Position numbers and translations under genes: made by a program. The notes under the pieces were generated by a model. It was not told the DNA's origin. It saw nothing but the letters and a program-made list of their open reading frames with translations, and did no database searches. A DNA stretch of 7,215 bases, from assembly GCA_013698395.1 (NCBI GenBank), contig JACCUZ010000178.1:1-7215 (forward strand), read 5' to 3'. The stretch is from Sporichthyaceae bacterium (lineage in GTDB: Bacteria; Actinomycetota; Actinomycetes; JACCUZ01). Positions 1 to 5,935 of the stretch are shown here, piece after piece; positions within the stretch are counted from its first letter, which is position 1; every line of letters starts with the position of its first letter.

Positions 1-126
1 GGCCAGGCCCGCGGCGAGCGCGGTAGTGAGCCCCGCGGCGGCACCGCCGCCTGGCGCGGCTGTGCGCGTCGCGAACGCCGCGAGCAAGTCCTCGACCGAC
101 AACGAAAGCAGGCTGTCCTCGCTCAC
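1..126 (-). CDS. Cyclodeaminase/cyclohydrolase family protein (FTCD_C-like), N-terminal fragment
   Basis: This partial gene starts at a GTG at 126-124 and stays open for 42 codons to the left edge. The peptide begins MSEDSLLSLSVEDLLAAF and contains APGGGAAAGLTTALAAGLA at about residues 24-42. An N-terminal helix followed by a PGGG-plus-alanine-rich helix is the typical opening of the formiminotransferase-cyclodeaminase C-terminal domain family (FTCD_C, which includes stand-alone FchA-type methenyl-THF cyclohydrolases). These enzymes form 5,10-methenyl-THF from 5-formimino-THF or interconvert it with 10-formyl-THF. The GTG lies 2 nt after the fhs stop (TGA-CG-GTG), so co-transcription and coupling with fhs are likely; I see no strong Shine-Dalgarno. 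Context favours a one-carbon folate role. Cyclodeaminase versus cyclohydrolase cannot be decided because about 80% of the usual ~200-residue domain is outside the window. Confidence 0.75.
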   Translation of the reverse strand, partial: MSEDSLLSLSVEDLLAAFATRTAAPGGGAAAGLTTALAAGLA

Positions 127-128
127 CG

Positions 129-1826
129 TCAGGACAGGCCCACGATGGAGCCGCCCTCGTCAAGGTCCATTCCGAAGGCGGCGGGGCTGGTGCCCAGACC
201 TGGCATGGTCCGCATGTCCCCGCAGACCGGGTAGATGAAGCCCGCGCCCACGGACGCCCTGACCTCCCGCACGAAAAGGCGCCAGCCGGTCGGTGCCCCC
301 TTCAGGGCGGGGTCCGACGAGATGGACAGATGGGTCTTGGCGATGCAGACGGGAAGGTGACCGAACCCGTTGCGCTCGTAGTTGTCGATCTGCTTCGTCG
401 CGGTGGTGCTGTAGTCCACGCCAGCGGCTCCGTAGATCCTGGCGGCGACCGTTTCGATCTTTTCCCGCAGGCTGGCGTCGTCCGGGTAGAGCAGCTCGAA
501 GCTCGACGGCTCGTCGGCGGCCTCGATGACGGCCTCGGCGAGCTCGACCGCTCCTGCTCCTCCCTCTGCGAAGTGGTTGCACACCGCTACGCGCACCCCC
601 ATCTCGTCGGCCAGCTCGCGGATCGCCTGGTGCTCGGAGCGGTGGTCGCCAGGAAAGACGTTGACGGCGACAACCGGTGTCACCCCGTGGATCCGGATGT
701 TCTCGATCTGCTTGCGCAGGTTGGTGCCACCGCTGTGCACCTCGTCGGGGTTCTCCGCGAACAGCACGTCGGGCAACGGCTTGCCCGCGACGATGCGGTG
801 CCTGCCGGAGTGGACCTTGAGGGCGCGCACCGTCGTCACGACGACGGCGGCGTCGGGTATCAGTCCCGAGGATCGGCACTTGATGTTGAAGAAGCGCTCG
901 GCGCCCATGTCGGCACCGAAGCCGGCCTCGGTGACCAGCACGTCGCCACACCTGATGCCCACGAGGTCGGCGACCACCGACGAGTTGCCGTGGGCAATGT
1001 TGCCGAAAGGACCGGCGTGCACGAGCACCGGCGTGTTCTCCAACGTCTGCATCAGGTTGGGCTTGAGCGCGTCCTTCAACACGACAGCCATCGCACCGGC
1101 GGCGTTCAGCTCTTCGGCGGTGACGGAATCACCGCTGTCCGTGTAGCCGACGACGATCCGCCCGAGCCGCTCCCGCATCTCGGGCAGGGATCGGGCAAGC
1201 GCCAGGATGGCCATCACCTCGGATGCCGCAGTGATGTCGAACCCGGTCTGCCGGGTGACCCCGTCCTGCTTGGGTCCCAACCCCACGACGATGTTGCGCA
1301 GCGACCGGTCGTTCATGTCCATGACACGGCGCCACGTGATGTTCGAGACGTCCAGCCCTGCTGCGTTGCCCTGGTGCAGCTCGTTGTCCACGATGGCCGA
1401 GAGCAGGTTGTGCGCCATGGTGACCGCGTGGAAGTCCCCTGTCAGGTGCATGTTGAGGCTCTCCATTGGCACGACCTGGCTGTAGCCGCCACCAGCGGCC
1501 CCACCCTTGATGCCGAACGTCGGGCCCATCGACGGCTGACGGATCGTGACGGTCGCCTTCTTGCCCACATGCTTCATGGCCTGGCCCAGGCCGACCGTCG
1601 TCGTTGTTTTGCCCTCGCCCAGCGGTGTCGGCGTGACCGCGGACACGACGACGTACCGGGCTCGTGGACGGTCGCTCAGCTCCTGAACCGCTGAGAGCTT
1701 GATCTTGGCAACGTCGGCGCCGTAGGGCTCGAGCAGGTGCTGCCCGATGCCCATGTCGTCGGCGATCTCCCCCAGTGGCGTCAACGTCGCCCCCTGGGCG
1801 ATCTGAAGGTCCGAGGGGAACGACAT
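129..1826 (-). CDS. fhs: Formate--tetrahydrofolate ligase
   Basis: Fhs (10-formyl-THF synthetase) is cytosolic and makes 10-formyl-THF from formate, THF and ATP, feeding purine, formyl-Met and C1 metabolism. The 565 residues match the usual family length of about 555-560. Visible landmarks are the P-loop-like TPLGEGKTTTT at 66-76, RQPSMGPTFGIKGGAAGGGY at 96-115, HLTGDFHA at 127-134, AGPFGNIAHGNSS at 271-283, VNVFPGDH at 389-396, and the C-terminal GDMRTMPGLGTSPAA at 536-550. The start ATG has AAAGGA (1837-1832) at 5-nt spacing. The stop is 2 nt before the GTG of a cyclodeaminase/cyclohydrolase-type gene, making a folate C1 operon. Upstream lie 242 non-coding nt and then tRNA-Val on the same strand. 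The reading frame is intact with no missing motif. A long plus-strand frame runs antisense to it and is a GC-codon shadow. Confidence 0.98.
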   Translation of the reverse strand: MSFPSDLQIAQGATLTPLGEIADDMGIGQHLLEPYGADVAKIKLSAVQELSDRPRARYVVVSAVTPTPLGEGKTTTTVGLGQAMKHVGKKATVTIRQPSMGPTFGIKGGAAGGGYSQVVPMESLNMHLTGDFHAVTMAHNLLSAIVDNELHQGNAAGLDVSNITWRRVMDMNDRSLRNIVVGLGPKQDGVTRQTGFDITAASEVMAILALARSLPEMRERLGRIVVGYTDSGDSVTAEELNAAGAMAVVLKDALKPNLMQTLENTPVLVHAGPFGNIAHGNSSVVADLVGIRCGDVLVTEAGFGADMGAERFFNIKCRSSGLIPDAAVVVTTVRALKVHSGRHRIVAGKPLPDVLFAENPDEVHSGGTNLRKQIENIRIHGVTPVVAVNVFPGDHRSEHQAIRELADEMGVRVAVCNHFAEGGAGAVELAEAVIEAADEPSSFELLYPDDASLREKIETVAARIYGAAGVDYSTTATKQIDNYERNGFGHLPVCIAKTHLSISSDPALKGAPTGWRLFVREVRASVGAGFIYPVCGDMRTMPGLGTSPAAFGMDLDEGGSIVGLS

Positions 1827-1901
1827 AGTGGTCCTTTCGGGGATGGTGGCGAAGCCTAGCTGTCCGGCCGGCCTGGACTAGGCGAACGAGCCCCTCAGCA
1901 C

Positions 1902-1934
1902 CGACTCCTCCGCGACTCCTCCGCGGCACCTCCG
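1902..1934. repeat. Three tandem 11-nt direct repeats
   Basis: Plus-strand units are CGACTCCTCCG (1902-1912), an identical copy (1913-1923), and CGGCACCTCCG (1924-1934, 9 of 11 identical). The 11-nt period is close to one DNA helical turn. The array sits 76 nt upstream of the fhs start codon, in promoter or leader territory. Two CCGCGG palindromes (1921-1926 and 1932-1937) come from the unit junctions. It could be an operator array, or in the transcript a run of GGAGGAG purine blocks; function is unknown. Confidence 0.6.
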
Positions 1935-1955
1935 CGGCTACGCCACTCTGGCCCC

Positions 1956-1988
1956 GGGACACAAGAGGCGCCTGGGACATGAGAGGCG
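1956..1988. repeat. Pair of 15-nt direct repeats
   Basis: GGGACACAAGAGGCG (1956-1970) and GGGACATGAGAGGCG (1974-1988) match at 13 of 15 positions with an 18-nt offset. They lie between the tandem 11-nt repeats and tRNA-Val. They may be a regulator site pair or the result of a short local duplication; nothing else in the sequence decides between these. Confidence 0.5.
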
Positions 1989-2068
1989 AGGACGTCGCCA
2001 CAACCGACGTCATCAACCACAGATGTGTCCTGGAGCCAGATGCACGCGAGGCGCTGCGCCAATTCTTG

Positions 2069-2142
2069 TGGACGATACTGGACTCGAACCAGTGACCTCA
2101 CGCGTGTGAAGCGTGCGCTCTAACCAACTGAGCTAATCGTCC
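2069..2142 (-). tRNA. tRNA-Val (anticodon CAC)
   Basis: The minus strand folds into a 74-nt cloverleaf. The acceptor stem is GGACGAT/ATCGTCC with discriminator A. The D arm is GCTC-AGTTGGTTA-GAGC. The anticodon arm is CACGC-TTCACAC-GCGTG, whose 7-nt loop places CAC at positions 34-36 and so reads the valine codon GUG. The variable loop is AGGTC and the T arm is ACTGG-TTCGAGT-CCAGT. All four stems are fully paired. The 3' CCA is not encoded (the genome continues CAAG), so it must be added enzymatically. It lies 37 nt downstream of the PGPGW gene stop and on the same strand as fhs. Confidence 0.97.
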
Positions 2143-2179
2143 GCAGGAACCAGGAAGCCTACCGTGCGCGGAGGTCGAC

Positions 2180-2641
2180 CTAGCTGAGCGGCAACCAGCT
2201 CGGGACCCCCTGAGCCGCCAGGTAGGCCCACACCGCCCCGGCGATCAGCGCCAGGCTTCCTAGTGCGATCGCCGCCCGGACGAGCAGTGACTGGCAGGTC
2301 ACCCAGTCGGTCCAGGTCCGCACCTTGGCGCGGGCGAAGTCCAGCAACCGGCCGGCCCACGCGAACTCGGTCGCCAGGATCGCCAGGCCCGCGAAGACGA
2401 TCAGCCAGCCAGGACCGGGCAGCGGAATCAGGAGCAACCCGCCGATGACGATGCCGCTGCCGATAACGCCGATAGTGACGCGGTAGACAAGGTCGAGGGT
2501 CCGGTGCCGGGCGAAGAAGGCCCGGAACGGGTGGCGCAGCTCGGGCCGCTTCGGCGTACGCCGCTTCGGGGTCCGCCCGGAGTCGGTCGATTCGTCCGGG
2601 TTCGACGCCACCTGTCCCCCGGCTGCTCGCTGCTCGCCCAC
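2180..2641 (-). CDS. PGPGW-motif (TIGR02611-like) membrane protein
   Basis: This is a small membrane protein of unknown function. With the chosen GTG start it has 153 residues. A polar N-terminus carries a basic stretch (RTPKRRTPKRPELRHPFR, about residues 23-40). Three hydrophobic segments follow at about 53-72, 79-96 and 119-143. The LIPLPGPGWLIVFAGLAIL block contains the PGPGW signature (75-79), which defines this actinobacterial family (PF09656/TIGR02611). The GTG at 2641 has AAAGGG at 6-nt spacing. An in-frame ATG at 2647 abuts that Shine-Dalgarno directly, and a GTG at 2665 has AAGG only 1 nt away, so both are poorer starts; the 2665 start would give 161 residues. It is divergent from the ssgB-like gene across about 155-180 nt. 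The role is not known; adjacency hints at cell envelope or development, which is inference. Confidence 0.88.
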   Translation of the reverse strand: MGEQRAAGGQVASNPDESTDSGRTPKRRTPKRPELRHPFRAFFARHRTLDLVYRVTIGVIGSGIVIGGLLLIPLPGPGWLIVFAGLAILATEFAWAGRLLDFARAKVRTWTDWVTCQSLLVRAAIALGSLALIAGAVWAYLAAQGVPSWLPLS

Positions 2642-2665
2642 ATCCATCCCTTTCGAACCCGTCAC

Positions 2666-2820
2666 ACCTTACGGACTGGGTCGTTGTAGCCGATGACGGC
2701 AACACCTTCGGCAGATGCGGGCGACGGACCAGGCCCGGGAGGTTTTCTGGCCGCCGGTACGGGGACCCTGCAGTCCAGAAGATCGACGGGGGCAGCCACC
2801 GGACAGGGCGAGGAGCGATC
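2666..2820. promoter_or_regulatory. Divergent promoter region of the PGPGW gene and ssgB-like gene
   Basis: This non-coding stretch separates two divergent genes and must hold at least the ssgB-like promoter. The downstream end has GAGGAG at 5-nt spacing from the ATG at 2821, a strong ribosome binding site. A GCCGATGA (2689-2696) resembles the -10 of WhiG-type sigma sites (GCCGATAA, 7 of 8) but has no convincing TAAA at the expected distance. A 6-nt inverted repeat TTCTGG/CCAGAA (2745-2750 and 2775-2780) is also present. No standard -35/-10 pair is evident. Confidence 0.4.
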
Positions 2821-3243
2821 ATGAATGGATGGGCACCGACCACGGTGACGCGCGAGATGAGCGTCCAGCTCGTCGCGCCCGGTGACGGTAGCGTCTCGCT
2901 TCCGGTAGTCCTGCACTACGACGTCGCCGACCCCTACGCCGTCCACGCCACGTTCCGGACCGGCCAGGGCGAGGGCGTCTCGTGGGTGTTCGCCCGCGAG
3001 CTGCTGACCCTGGGAGTGCACCGCCCCTCGGGCGACGGCGACGTGCGGGTATGGCCGTCCTGGAGCTCGGGCGCCGAGGTCGTGTTCATCGGCCTCACCT
3101 CGCCCGACGGCGAGGCGCTCCTGCAGGCCCCCATCCGTGATCTGGTCGACTTCCTGGGCCGCACCTACGCGCTCTGCGCCCAGGGCCAGGAGCAGGACCA
3201 CATCGACATCGACGGGGCGATCGAGGCCCTGCTCACCGCTTGA
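2821..3243 (+). CDS. ssgB: SsgA/SsgB-family sporulation and cell-division regulator
   Basis: SsgA-like proteins are specific to morphologically complex actinobacteria. In Streptomyces, SsgB helps position FtsZ rings for sporulation septation, working with SsgA. The 140 residues fit the family length. Characteristic blocks are YDVADPYAVHATFRTG at 33-48, VSWVFARELL at 53-62, GVHRPSGDGDVRVWPSWSSG at 65-84, and SPDGEALLQAP at 94-104 leading into the FL-containing helix at 106-119. The protein has no membrane segment and is expected to be cytosolic. Start ATG 2821 is supported by GAGGAG 5 nt upstream; an internal Met at residue 13 is a less likely start. The 3' end overlaps the convergent hutI gene by 11 nt. 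The symbol is by overall similarity to SsgB, the most conserved member of the family; another SsgA-like paralogue is possible. Confidence 0.92.
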   Translation: MNGWAPTTVTREMSVQLVAPGDGSVSLPVVLHYDVADPYAVHATFRTGQGEGVSWVFARELLTLGVHRPSGDGDVRVWPSWSSGAEVVFIGLTSPDGEALLQAPIRDLVDFLGRTYALCAQGQEQDHIDIDGAIEALLTA

Positions 3244-4414
3244 GGTCGTCTGCCACGGCGACGCCCCCGACGACAGTGGTGCCGACGGCACGTCCGCCCA
3301 GATGGGCCACCACGTCCGCCTCGTGCTCGGCCGTCAGGACGGCGCAGTCGCCCCATGCGCCGAAGCCGAGGTGACCGACGTCCTCCCGCCGCAACGCGTG
3401 AGCTGACCCGAGCGTGGCCGCCCGGAACGCCTCATCCACTGGCAGCCCCATCGCCAGGCACGCCAGCTGGATGGCGTACGGCATCGACTCGCACCAGGAC
3501 GTTCCCGGGTTGCAGTCGGTCGCCAGCGCAAGCTCCACCCCGGACTCGCGCAGCCGCGCCGCGTGTCCCCACGCCCCGGACCGAAGCGACAGGGTCACGG
3601 TCGGCAGCAGCACCCCCACCACCCCTGCTGCGGCCATCGCCCGGGCGTCCACGTCGCTGACGTGCTCGAGATGGTCCGCGCTCGCACAGCCCAGCTCGGC
3701 GGCGAGCCCCGCCGCACCCGTGTACGCGAGTTCCTCGGCGTGCAGGCGCAGCCCCATCCCCTCGGCCCGAGCCGCGACGAGGATCCGTCGCGCGTCCTCG
3801 ACAGTGAACGCGCCCTCGTCGCAGAACACATCGCACCACCGGGCCCCCGCCGCGGTCGCCGCGGGCAGCGTCGCGACGACGTCGTCGACGTAGTCGTCGC
3901 GGCGTCGACCAGCCGGCACGACATGCGCACCGAGGTAGGTCGCCTCCAACCGCATCGGGGTCCGACCCGCCAGCTCGCCGATCAGCCTCAACAACCGCAG
4001 CTCGGCGTCGACCGACAGCCCATAGCCGCTCTTGATTTCCATGGTCGTCGTGCCGTGCGCGACCGCGGTCGCCAGCCGGCCGCTGGCGAGGCGCAGCAGC
4101 TCTTCGTCGGTCGCGGCGGAGGTGGCGTCGACCGTGGTGCGGATGCCTCCTCCGTCGTACGCCGACCCGGCCAGCCGCGCGACGAACTCCTCGCGCCTGC
4201 GTCCGGCGTACAGCAGATGGGTGTGCGCGTCCACGAAGCCAGGCACGACGCAGGCACCGCCGACGTCGAGGGTCTGCGCCGGCGCATCCGCCGGCAGCGA
4301 TCGCTCAGGCCCGGTCCAGGCGACGCGGCCATCGCGGACGACGAGAGCCGCGTCCGCAACAGGTTCACCGGACATGATGAGCAGGCGGCCGATGCCGCGG
4401 AGGGTGAGGTTCAT
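3233..4414 (-). CDS. hutI: Imidazolonepropionase
   Basis: HutI hydrolyses 4-imidazolone-5-propanoate to N-formimino-L-glutamate, the third step of histidine breakdown, in the cytosol. It is a metal-dependent amidohydrolase. The 393 residues are within family length. Expected active-site residues are visible: metal ligands H64 and H66 in VDAHTHLLYAGRR, substrate residues R73 and Y131 (IKSGYGL), H164 (LGAHVVP), metal/catalytic H225 and E228 (LRLHAEEL), H248 (SADHLEH), and D300/N302 (ATDCNPGTSW). The ATG overlaps the exporter stop codon as ATGA (4414-4411), so translation is probably coupled; there is no strong separate Shine-Dalgarno. The stop overlaps the ssgB-like gene end by 11 nt on the other strand. 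No hutH, hutU or formiminoglutamate-processing gene is in the window, so the rest of the pathway must be elsewhere. Confidence 0.96.
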   Translation of the reverse strand: MNLTLRGIGRLLIMSGEPVADAALVVRDGRVAWTGPERSLPADAPAQTLDVGGACVVPGFVDAHTHLLYAGRRREEFVARLAGSAYDGGGIRTTVDATSAATDEELLRLASGRLATAVAHGTTTMEIKSGYGLSVDAELRLLRLIGELAGRTPMRLEATYLGAHVVPAGRRRDDYVDDVVATLPAATAAGARWCDVFCDEGAFTVEDARRILVAARAEGMGLRLHAEELAYTGAAGLAAELGCASADHLEHVSDVDARAMAAAGVVGVLLPTVTLSLRSGAWGHAARLRESGVELALATDCNPGTSWCESMPYAIQLACLAMGLPVDEAFRAATLGSAHALRREDVGHLGFGAWGDCAVLTAEHEADVVAHLGGRAVGTTVVGGVAVADDLKR

Positions 4415-5319
4415 ACGGCGATCTGCTCGCGCCGCGGACTCGTCGGGGCGCGGCGTCCTGCTGTGGCACCGACCACGCCGGCGAGCACGATGCCGCAGCC
4501 GAGCAGCTGGAGCGACGACGGCCGCTCGTCGAGCACGGCGGCGGCCAGGGCGACCGAGGCGACCGGCTGCAGGAGCAGGATGACCGAGGTCAGCGCGGCC
4601 GGGACGCGTGGGAGCGACACGGCGATGAGCAGCCAGCCGACCACCTGCGAGGTGAGCGCGAGTGCCAGCAGCCAGCCGTGCGCCGGCCAGCTCGGCACCA
4701 GGTCGACGCCGCCGGCGAAGGGCCCCATGGCGGCGGACAGCACGGCAGCGACCGCGGTGGCGTCGAAGAGCGGGCCGGCGCTGCGGCGCAGGTCACCCGA
4801 CCCGTGCCGCAGCAGCAGCAGGAAGCTGGCGTACGCGATCGACGTGCCGACGCCGAACAGCACCCCGAGTGCGGGGTCGTCGCCGTAGGCACCCGAGCCG
4901 ATCACCCCGGAGATGAGCACCACGCCCCCGAGGACCACCGGGACGGCGGCCACCAGCCGCGGTCCGGGCCGCTCATGGAGCAGCCACCACGCGAGCAGGC
5001 CGACGAAGACGACCTGAAGGTTCCCCAGCACGGTGGCGATACCGGCACCGACCGCGGCGATGGCGTGGTGCCAGAGCACGAGATCGAGAGCGAAGAAGAC
5101 ACCGGCGCCGGCCGCGAGCCCGCGGTCCCGCGTGGAACGCCGGCCATAACGCCGGTCTTCTCGCAGCATCAGCAGAGCCAGCACCGGCAGCGCGTAGAGG
5201 CAGCGGAACGTGGCCGCGGTTGCAGGGGCGGTGTCGGCGAGCCGGACGAGGGTCGCCGAGCTGGCGATGCAGCCCGCGCCGGCGGCCGCGGCGAGGACCG
5301 GTCGGTCGGTCAGCGCCAC
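4411..5319 (-). CDS. DMT-superfamily EamA transporter
   Basis: This is a polytopic inner-membrane protein of the drug/metabolite transporter superfamily. It has 302 residues and two EamA repeats (about 9-137 and 150-286), giving about ten hydrophobic segments. Family-like stretches include TFRCLYALPVLALL (37-50) early in repeat 1, and at the end of repeat 2 SVILLLQPVASVALAAAVLDE (245-265) followed by a final GIVLAGVVG helix. Substrates in this family range from amino acids to metabolites and cannot be predicted here. The GTG start at 5319 is the only plausible one, because an in-frame TAA lies 18 nt upstream (5340-5338); the Shine-Dalgarno is weak. It is the first gene of a pair with hutI (ATGA overlap), so it may move histidine-related compounds, but that is only a contextual guess. 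Confidence 0.92.
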   Translation of the reverse strand: MALTDRPVLAAAAGAGCIASSATLVRLADTAPATAATFRCLYALPVLALLMLREDRRYGRRSTRDRGLAAGAGVFFALDLVLWHHAIAAVGAGIATVLGNLQVVFVGLLAWWLLHERPGPRLVAAVPVVLGGVVLISGVIGSGAYGDDPALGVLFGVGTSIAYASFLLLLRHGSGDLRRSAGPLFDATAVAAVLSAAMGPFAGGVDLVPSWPAHGWLLALALTSQVVGWLLIAVSLPRVPAALTSVILLLQPVASVALAAAVLDERPSSLQLLGCGIVLAGVVGATAGRRAPTSPRREQIAV

Positions 5320-5383
5320 GTCAGGACCATCGGTCAGTTACGCTCATGACAGCAGGGAACCCTAGCAAGCGGAGGTGACGGCG
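5320..5383. promoter_or_regulatory. Divergent control region between EamA transporter and CGNR regulator
   Basis: These 64 nt must carry the promoters of both divergent pairs. On the plus strand a near-ideal Shine-Dalgarno GGAGGTGA (5371-5378) serves the ATG at 5384. Small dyads that might be operators are GTCA-N10-TGAC (5333-5350) and AGGG-AA-CCCT (5354-5363). I cannot identify confident -35/-10 elements. The compact spacing makes shared regulation likely. Confidence 0.4.
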
Positions 5384-5935
5384 ATGGACTTCGGCCACGA
5401 CACCGCGCACGCGTTGGCCACCGTCACCGACATCGTCAACACCGCCCCCGGCCCGTCGGCCGTGGACGGGCTGCGGAACCTCGCCGACCTCGAGTTGCTG
5501 GTGGCGCGGCGCGAGATCTCCGACGTCGGTGTGCTGGCCAAGGACGATCTGATCGGCGTACGTCTTCTGCGCGACCGGCTGCTGGAGATCTTCGCCGCGC
5601 CGGACGACGCCACGGCGGTCCGGCTGGTCAACGAGCTGGTGGCGGACGCCCGGACCACGCCGCGGCTCACCGACCACGACCAGTGGCCGCTGCACATCCA
5701 CTACTACGCGCCGGGGGTGCGCCTACCCGAGCACCTGGCCGCCGACTGCGGCATGGCGCTGGCGTTCGTCCTGGCGGCCGGTGAGCGGCAGCGGCTCGCG
5801 ACGTGCGCCGCGCCGGGCTGCTCGCGGGTGCTCGTCGATCTGTCGCGAAACCGGTCGAAGCGCTACTGCGACAGCAGGACCTGCGGCAACCGGCTGCACG
5901 TCGCGGCCTACCGCGCCCGCCAGCGCACCGGTTAG
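5384..5935 (+). CDS. CGNR zinc-finger transcriptional regulator (ABATE-type N-terminus)
   Basis: This is a probable DNA-binding regulator of 183 residues, typical for ABATE-CGNR proteins, which are predicted stress- or ligand-sensing transcription factors. The C-terminal zinc finger has C141-x4-C146 and C162-x4-C167, the second pair running into the diagnostic CGNR (167-170). Between and after them sits the usual SRNRSKRYCD...RLHVAAYRARQ block. The N-terminal ~130 residues are helical and include NLADLELLVARREI and GVRLLRDRLLEIFAA, consistent with the ABATE ligand-binding region. I chose ATG 5384 because GGAGGTGA ends 5 nt before it; a GTG at 5375 lies inside that Shine-Dalgarno. The stop TAG abuts the ATG of the oxidase gene, so the two are almost certainly co-transcribed. 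It may control itself, the oxidase and the divergent transporter-hutI pair (inference). Confidence 0.92.
   Translation: MDFGHDTAHALATVTDIVNTAPGPSAVDGLRNLADLELLVARREISDVGVLAKDDLIGVRLLRDRLLEIFAAPDDATAVRLVNELVADARTTPRLTDHDQWPLHIHYYAPGVRLPEHLAADCGMALAFVLAAGERQRLATCAAPGCSRVLVDLSRNRSKRYCDSRTCGNRLHVAAYRARQRTG

Larger units (their letters stand above)
1827..2068 (-). promoter_or_regulatory. Non-coding leader/promoter region between tRNA-Val and fhs
   Basis: These 242 nt between the tRNA 3' end and the fhs start contain no credible gene. They hold the fhs ribosome binding site (AAAGGA, 1837-1832), three 11-nt tandem units (1902-1934), a pair of 15-nt direct repeats (1956-1988), two GACGTC palindromes (1991-1996 and 2006-2011) that could pair across a 9-nt loop, and a short GGCGC-A-GCGCC palindrome (2050-2060) just past the tRNA. 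The fhs promoter presumably lies here because the tRNA should be processed as its own unit. The only -10-like hexamer I can point to is TAGGCT on the minus strand (1858-1853), and it has no good -35 partner. Confidence 0.4.

Noticed and set aside
330..1694. Long plus-strand open frame of 454 codons antisense to fhs
   Set aside because: It lies wholly opposite a clear fhs gene, its protein has no recognisable family, and its composition is typical of a GC-rich antisense shadow.
2050..2060. GGCGC-A-GCGCC palindrome downstream of tRNA-Val as a terminator
   Set aside because: The stem is very short with an impossibly tight loop unless reduced to 4 bp, and there is no T-run after it.
1895..2101. 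Minus-strand frame of 68 codons between tRNA-Val and fhs
   Set aside because: It begins inside the tRNA gene and its sequence consists of the spacer repeats, with no ribosome binding site.
2689..2696. WhiG-like sigma site upstream of the ssgB-like gene
   Set aside because: GCCGATGA matches 7 of 8 positions of the -10 consensus, but the -35 position reads TACG rather than TAAA and the site is 125 nt from the start codon.
2742..2760. SigB/SigH-type promoter (GTTT ... GGTAC) upstream of the ssgB-like gene
   Set aside because: The two boxes are only about 9 nt apart, too close for this promoter class, which needs roughly 12-16 nt.
2133..2843. Minus-strand frame of 236 codons running from the ssgB start into the tRNA
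   Set aside because: It overlaps the tRNA 5' end, the PGPGW gene in another frame and the ssgB start, and has no family resemblance.
3563..4888. Plus-strand open frame of 441 codons opposite hutI and the transporter
   Set aside because: It spans two genes with strong family matches on the other strand, and its low-complexity Arg/Pro/Ala-rich protein shows no domain.
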